64,000 nucleotides of DNA, taken from assembly GCF_028736175.1 (NCBI RefSeq), contig NZ_CP117880.1:2108001-2172000 (forward strand), written 5' to 3'. The notes beneath the pieces were generated by a model. The model searched no databases and was not told where the DNA came from. It worked only from the letters and a program-made list of their open reading frames with translations. Position numbers and translations under genes: made by a program. Positions 62,256 to 64,000 of this stretch are shown here, piece by piece; position 1 is the stretch's first letter, and every line of letters starts with the position of its first letter. The stretch is from Sphingobacterium oryzagri. Lineage in GTDB: Bacteria > Bacteroidota > Bacteroidia > Sphingobacteriales > Sphingobacteriaceae.

Positions 62256-62861
62256 TTATTTTTTATTAATTAAAGTAAACATAAAACTCTCTATGGCATC
62301 CATGAACATGGGCGTAGGCTCGTCCGGAATCACATTATTGGATAACAGCTCTATCGAAATAAAACCATGAAGTGTCGACCAAAACGTTTTAAGCTTCAGA
62401 TAGATATTAATATGTTGATGATCATGATCGTTAGCCAAATCTTCAATTGCACTGCGCATGATATCTGACATCCGCTTCATCTCCGCGACACTGTTTACCG
62501 TTTCACAATGTGGTATGCCTAAACTATACATAATGCGGTAATGCGCGGTTTTGCTGGCTGCAAATCGCCAGTAACTAGCAGCAATGGCGCGAATGCGCTC
62601 CTCATGCGGCACTGTTAATCCTGCAGGCGCTTCCAGGTCTTGTGTGAGTTTGTTAAAACCGTCTTTGATAAAATATTCCTGAATAGCCTCCTTGTTTTCA
62701 AAATGCTTATAGATTACAGGCACACTATATTCTATTGCGTCGGCTATTCGACGAATGGAAAGCGCATGCCAGCCCTCCTGATCGATGATTTGCCAGGATG
62801 CGGCAATAATTTGTTGCCGTATCGCTTCCTGTTGCCTTAATCTACGTTCGCTGATGCCCAT
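62256..62861 (-). CDS. TetR/AcrR-family transcriptional regulator
   Basis: 201 residues. N-terminal helix-turn-helix (about 10-56: IRQQIIAASWQIIDQEGWHA, ADAIEYSVPVIYKHFENKEA), then a ligand-binding helical domain close to the TetR_C_33/WHG type (YWRFAASKTAHYRIMYSLGI). Encoded first in an operon with the nitroreductase, it likely represses both through the operator at 62878-62894. Ligand unknown. Confidence 0.92.
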   Translation of the reverse strand: MGISERRLRQQEAIRQQIIAASWQIIDQEGWHALSIRRIADAIEYSVPVIYKHFENKEAIQEYFIKDGFNKLTQDLEAPAGLTVPHEERIRAIAASYWRFAASKTAHYRIMYSLGIPHCETVNSVAEMKRMSDIMRSAIEDLANDHDHQHINIYLKLKTFWSTLHGFISIELLSNNVIPDEPTPMFMDAIESFMFTLINKK

Positions 62862-62877
62862 TCTTGTTTAAACATTT

Positions 62878-62894
62878 TGTTAACAGTGTTAGCA
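62878..62894. promoter_or_regulatory. Candidate TetR operator
   Basis: TGTTAACAGTGTTAGCA is a 17-bp palindrome with one mismatched pair, 16 bp upstream of the TetR start. It overlaps the edge of the -7 element, where binding would block transcription. Confidence 0.55.
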
Positions 62895-62900
62895 AAAGTA
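62893..62900 (-). promoter_or_regulatory. -7 element (TACTTTTG) of the TetR-nitroreductase operon
   Basis: Exact TAnnTTTG on the minus strand, 31 bp before the TetR ATG. Confidence 0.55.
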
Positions 62901-62977
62901 ACTATATTATTTTTACGTGCTGTAGCGGATGAAAAAATCGACGAAAATCTGACATTTAGTGCTTCCGAATATTTGGT

Positions 62978-62985
62978 TATCTTTA
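62978..62985 (+). promoter_or_regulatory. Variant -7 element (TATCTTTA) before the patatin gene
   Basis: It differs from TAnnTTTG in the last base and ends 3 bp before the ATG, implying a very short or absent leader if used. Confidence 0.3.
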
Positions 62986-62988
62986 GGC

Positions 62989-63771
62989 ATGCAAATCGTT
63001 CGAGATCAACGAAAGGTATCTTTGGTACTGGGCAGCGGTGGGGCCCGCGGCATTACGCATATTGGCGTTATTCAATATCTTGTCGAACAAGGATACGTGA
63101 TTGATGAAATTGTAGGATGTTCCATCGGAGCGCTGGTAGGCGCTGCATATGCCTGCGATCGCGTAGGGGAGCTAGGCGAATGGATGCGGACATTGACGAA
63201 AGCGCAAGTATTTCGATTGATGGATTTTTCCAATCCGCGCTACGGCTTGCTAAAAGGCGCCCGAATCTTGACGACATTGCATCAGGTTTTTGATGACGTG
63301 AATATTGAGGATCTTCCGCTGAAGTATACGGCGGTAGCGACAGATTTGGAGAAAGAAGAAGAGGTCTTGTTCTTTTCCGGTAGTATATATGATGCTATTC
63401 GCGCTTCTATTGCCATTCCTGGCGTATTTACGGGCGTGCATTATGCCGATCGTTTTCTGGTAGACGGTGGCGTGCTAAATCCGGTGCCGGTAAACCACGT
63501 TTCTAAAAAGGATAATATCGTCATCGCCGTCAATTTGGATGGTGTGCCTATGAAAGAAATAGGGATGACGGCGAAACTAAATCCCGTCGGCTTGTTGCAG
63601 GAATCGTACTACGCGATGCGCAGAAGATTAAGCACACTGAGTTTAGCTTGCTATCCACCGGATTATACCATCACTGTTCCGCATGATTCGGCTGGGATTT
63701 GGGATTTTCATCGGTCTAACGAACTGATCGATATGGGCTACAATTTGGCGCAGCAAGCCTTAAAAGCGTAA
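62989..63771 (+). CDS. Patatin-like phospholipase (RssA/YchK type)
   Basis: 260 residues from the ATG at 62989; the frame continues upstream but the family N-terminus (VSLVLGSGGARGITHIGVI) begins here. The oxyanion loop GSGGARG is near 16, the nucleophile Ser in VGCSIGALVGAAY near 46, and the catalytic Asp in LVDGGVLNPVPV near 158, giving the Ser-Asp dyad. Cytoplasmic, likely hydrolysing acyl chains of lipids. Divergent from the TetR operon. Confidence 0.92.
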   Translation: MQIVRDQRKVSLVLGSGGARGITHIGVIQYLVEQGYVIDEIVGCSIGALVGAAYACDRVGELGEWMRTLTKAQVFRLMDFSNPRYGLLKGARILTTLHQVFDDVNIEDLPLKYTAVATDLEKEEEVLFFSGSIYDAIRASIAIPGVFTGVHYADRFLVDGGVLNPVPVNHVSKKDNIVIAVNLDGVPMKEIGMTAKLNPVGLLQESYYAMRRRLSTLSLACYPPDYTITVPHDSAGIWDFHRSNELIDMGYNLAQQALKA

Positions 63772-63884
63772 CCCACGTGTACTCGCTATTTTTCGTGCGC
63801 TTATTTGCTTATTCGGGCGAGTGCAAAAAACGGTTTTGCGCTCCCGTGTTTTCGACTCTTGCCGCTAAGGTTTGTGAGGTAGCA

Positions 63885-64000
63885 TTACAGCTCCTCAACA
63901 AACGCTAGAAGTAACCTGTTAAATTGTATTGGATCGTCCAAATTGGGCAAATGACCCGCATGTTCGATCTCTACAAAGTTGTTTGATGGAATCGCATCGG
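63885..64000 (-). CDS. Alpha/beta-hydrolase, C-terminal end only (runs off the right edge)
   Basis: The last 38 codons on the minus strand read FVEIEHAGHLPNLDDPIQF and end FVEEL-stop at 63885. The His of HAGHLPNLDDP in this position is the catalytic His of alpha/beta-hydrolase-fold esterases or lactonases (ENxGHxPxLExP pattern). The rest of the gene lies outside the window. Confidence 0.7.
   Translation of the reverse strand, partial: DAIPSNNFVEIEHAGHLPNLDDPIQFNRLLLAFVEEL

Overview
The window looks like a chromosomal segment of a Bacteroidota bacterium, most likely of the Sphingobacteriaceae. The reasons are a SusC/SusD polysaccharide-utilisation locus (PUL), many gene starts preceded by the Bacteroidota -7 element TAnnTTTG instead of a -10 box, a DUF6443-type RHS protein, an ISAon1-type two-ORF insertion sequence, and a 7TMR-HDED phosphohydrolase. 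No ribosomal RNA, CRISPR array or phage was seen.

Layout. 1-2.9 kb: edge-truncated FAD oxidoreductase, NlpE-like lipoprotein, universal stress protein. 3.2-5.6 kb: mutagenesis/abasic-site cassette umuD-umuC-SRAP; this UmuD lacks both residues of its catalytic dyad. 5.7-9.3 kb: FAD monooxygenase and a three-PAS histidine kinase, followed by about 1.1 kb without a convincing gene. 10.4-29.3 kb: a GC-richer mannan-type PUL. It holds two GH76 endo-alpha-1,6-mannanases around a surface lipoprotein, SusC, SusD, a DUF3823 lipoprotein, a GH42-like protein of unrecognised family and a DUF4965/glutaminase-A-like enzyme. It is divergently controlled by an unusual membrane protein joining a periplasmic Kelch propeller to a cytoplasmic SARP-type DNA-binding domain. 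A similar 70-bp element lies just outside each end of the locus. 29.4-37.5 kb: accessory region with a frameshifted MEDS-domain gene, an RHS toxin gene whose nuclease tip is frameshifted, two likely immunity ORFs, and two identical 1,429-bp IS copies nested in the right end of a third, inside a terminator next to tRNA-Ser(GCT).

37.6-64 kb: mostly core functions. These are PgpH-like phosphodiesterase, ribulose-phosphate epimerase, two aconitases in tandem, DapA, LigA, a glycosyltransferase with a lipid A type acyltransferase, WbqC, an outer-membrane barrel, UbiB, an esterase, a hexapeptide acetyltransferase, a GT4/GH130 pair that overlap tail to tail, PepD, a TetR-nitroreductase operon with a visible operator, patatin, and an edge-truncated alpha/beta hydrolase.

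How the parts fit. In the PUL the surface lipoproteins and the SusCD pump should bind and import mannan fragments made by the two GH76 enzymes. The Kelch-SARP protein may sense a glycan in the periplasm and act directly on the divergent promoter, where direct repeats sit 8 bp upstream of the -7 element. The most unusual items are this regulator with its promoter, the uncharacterised PUL enzymes, the dyad-less UmuD, the self-targeting IS nest and the GT4/GH130 pair. All functions are read from sequence alone; no searches were run.
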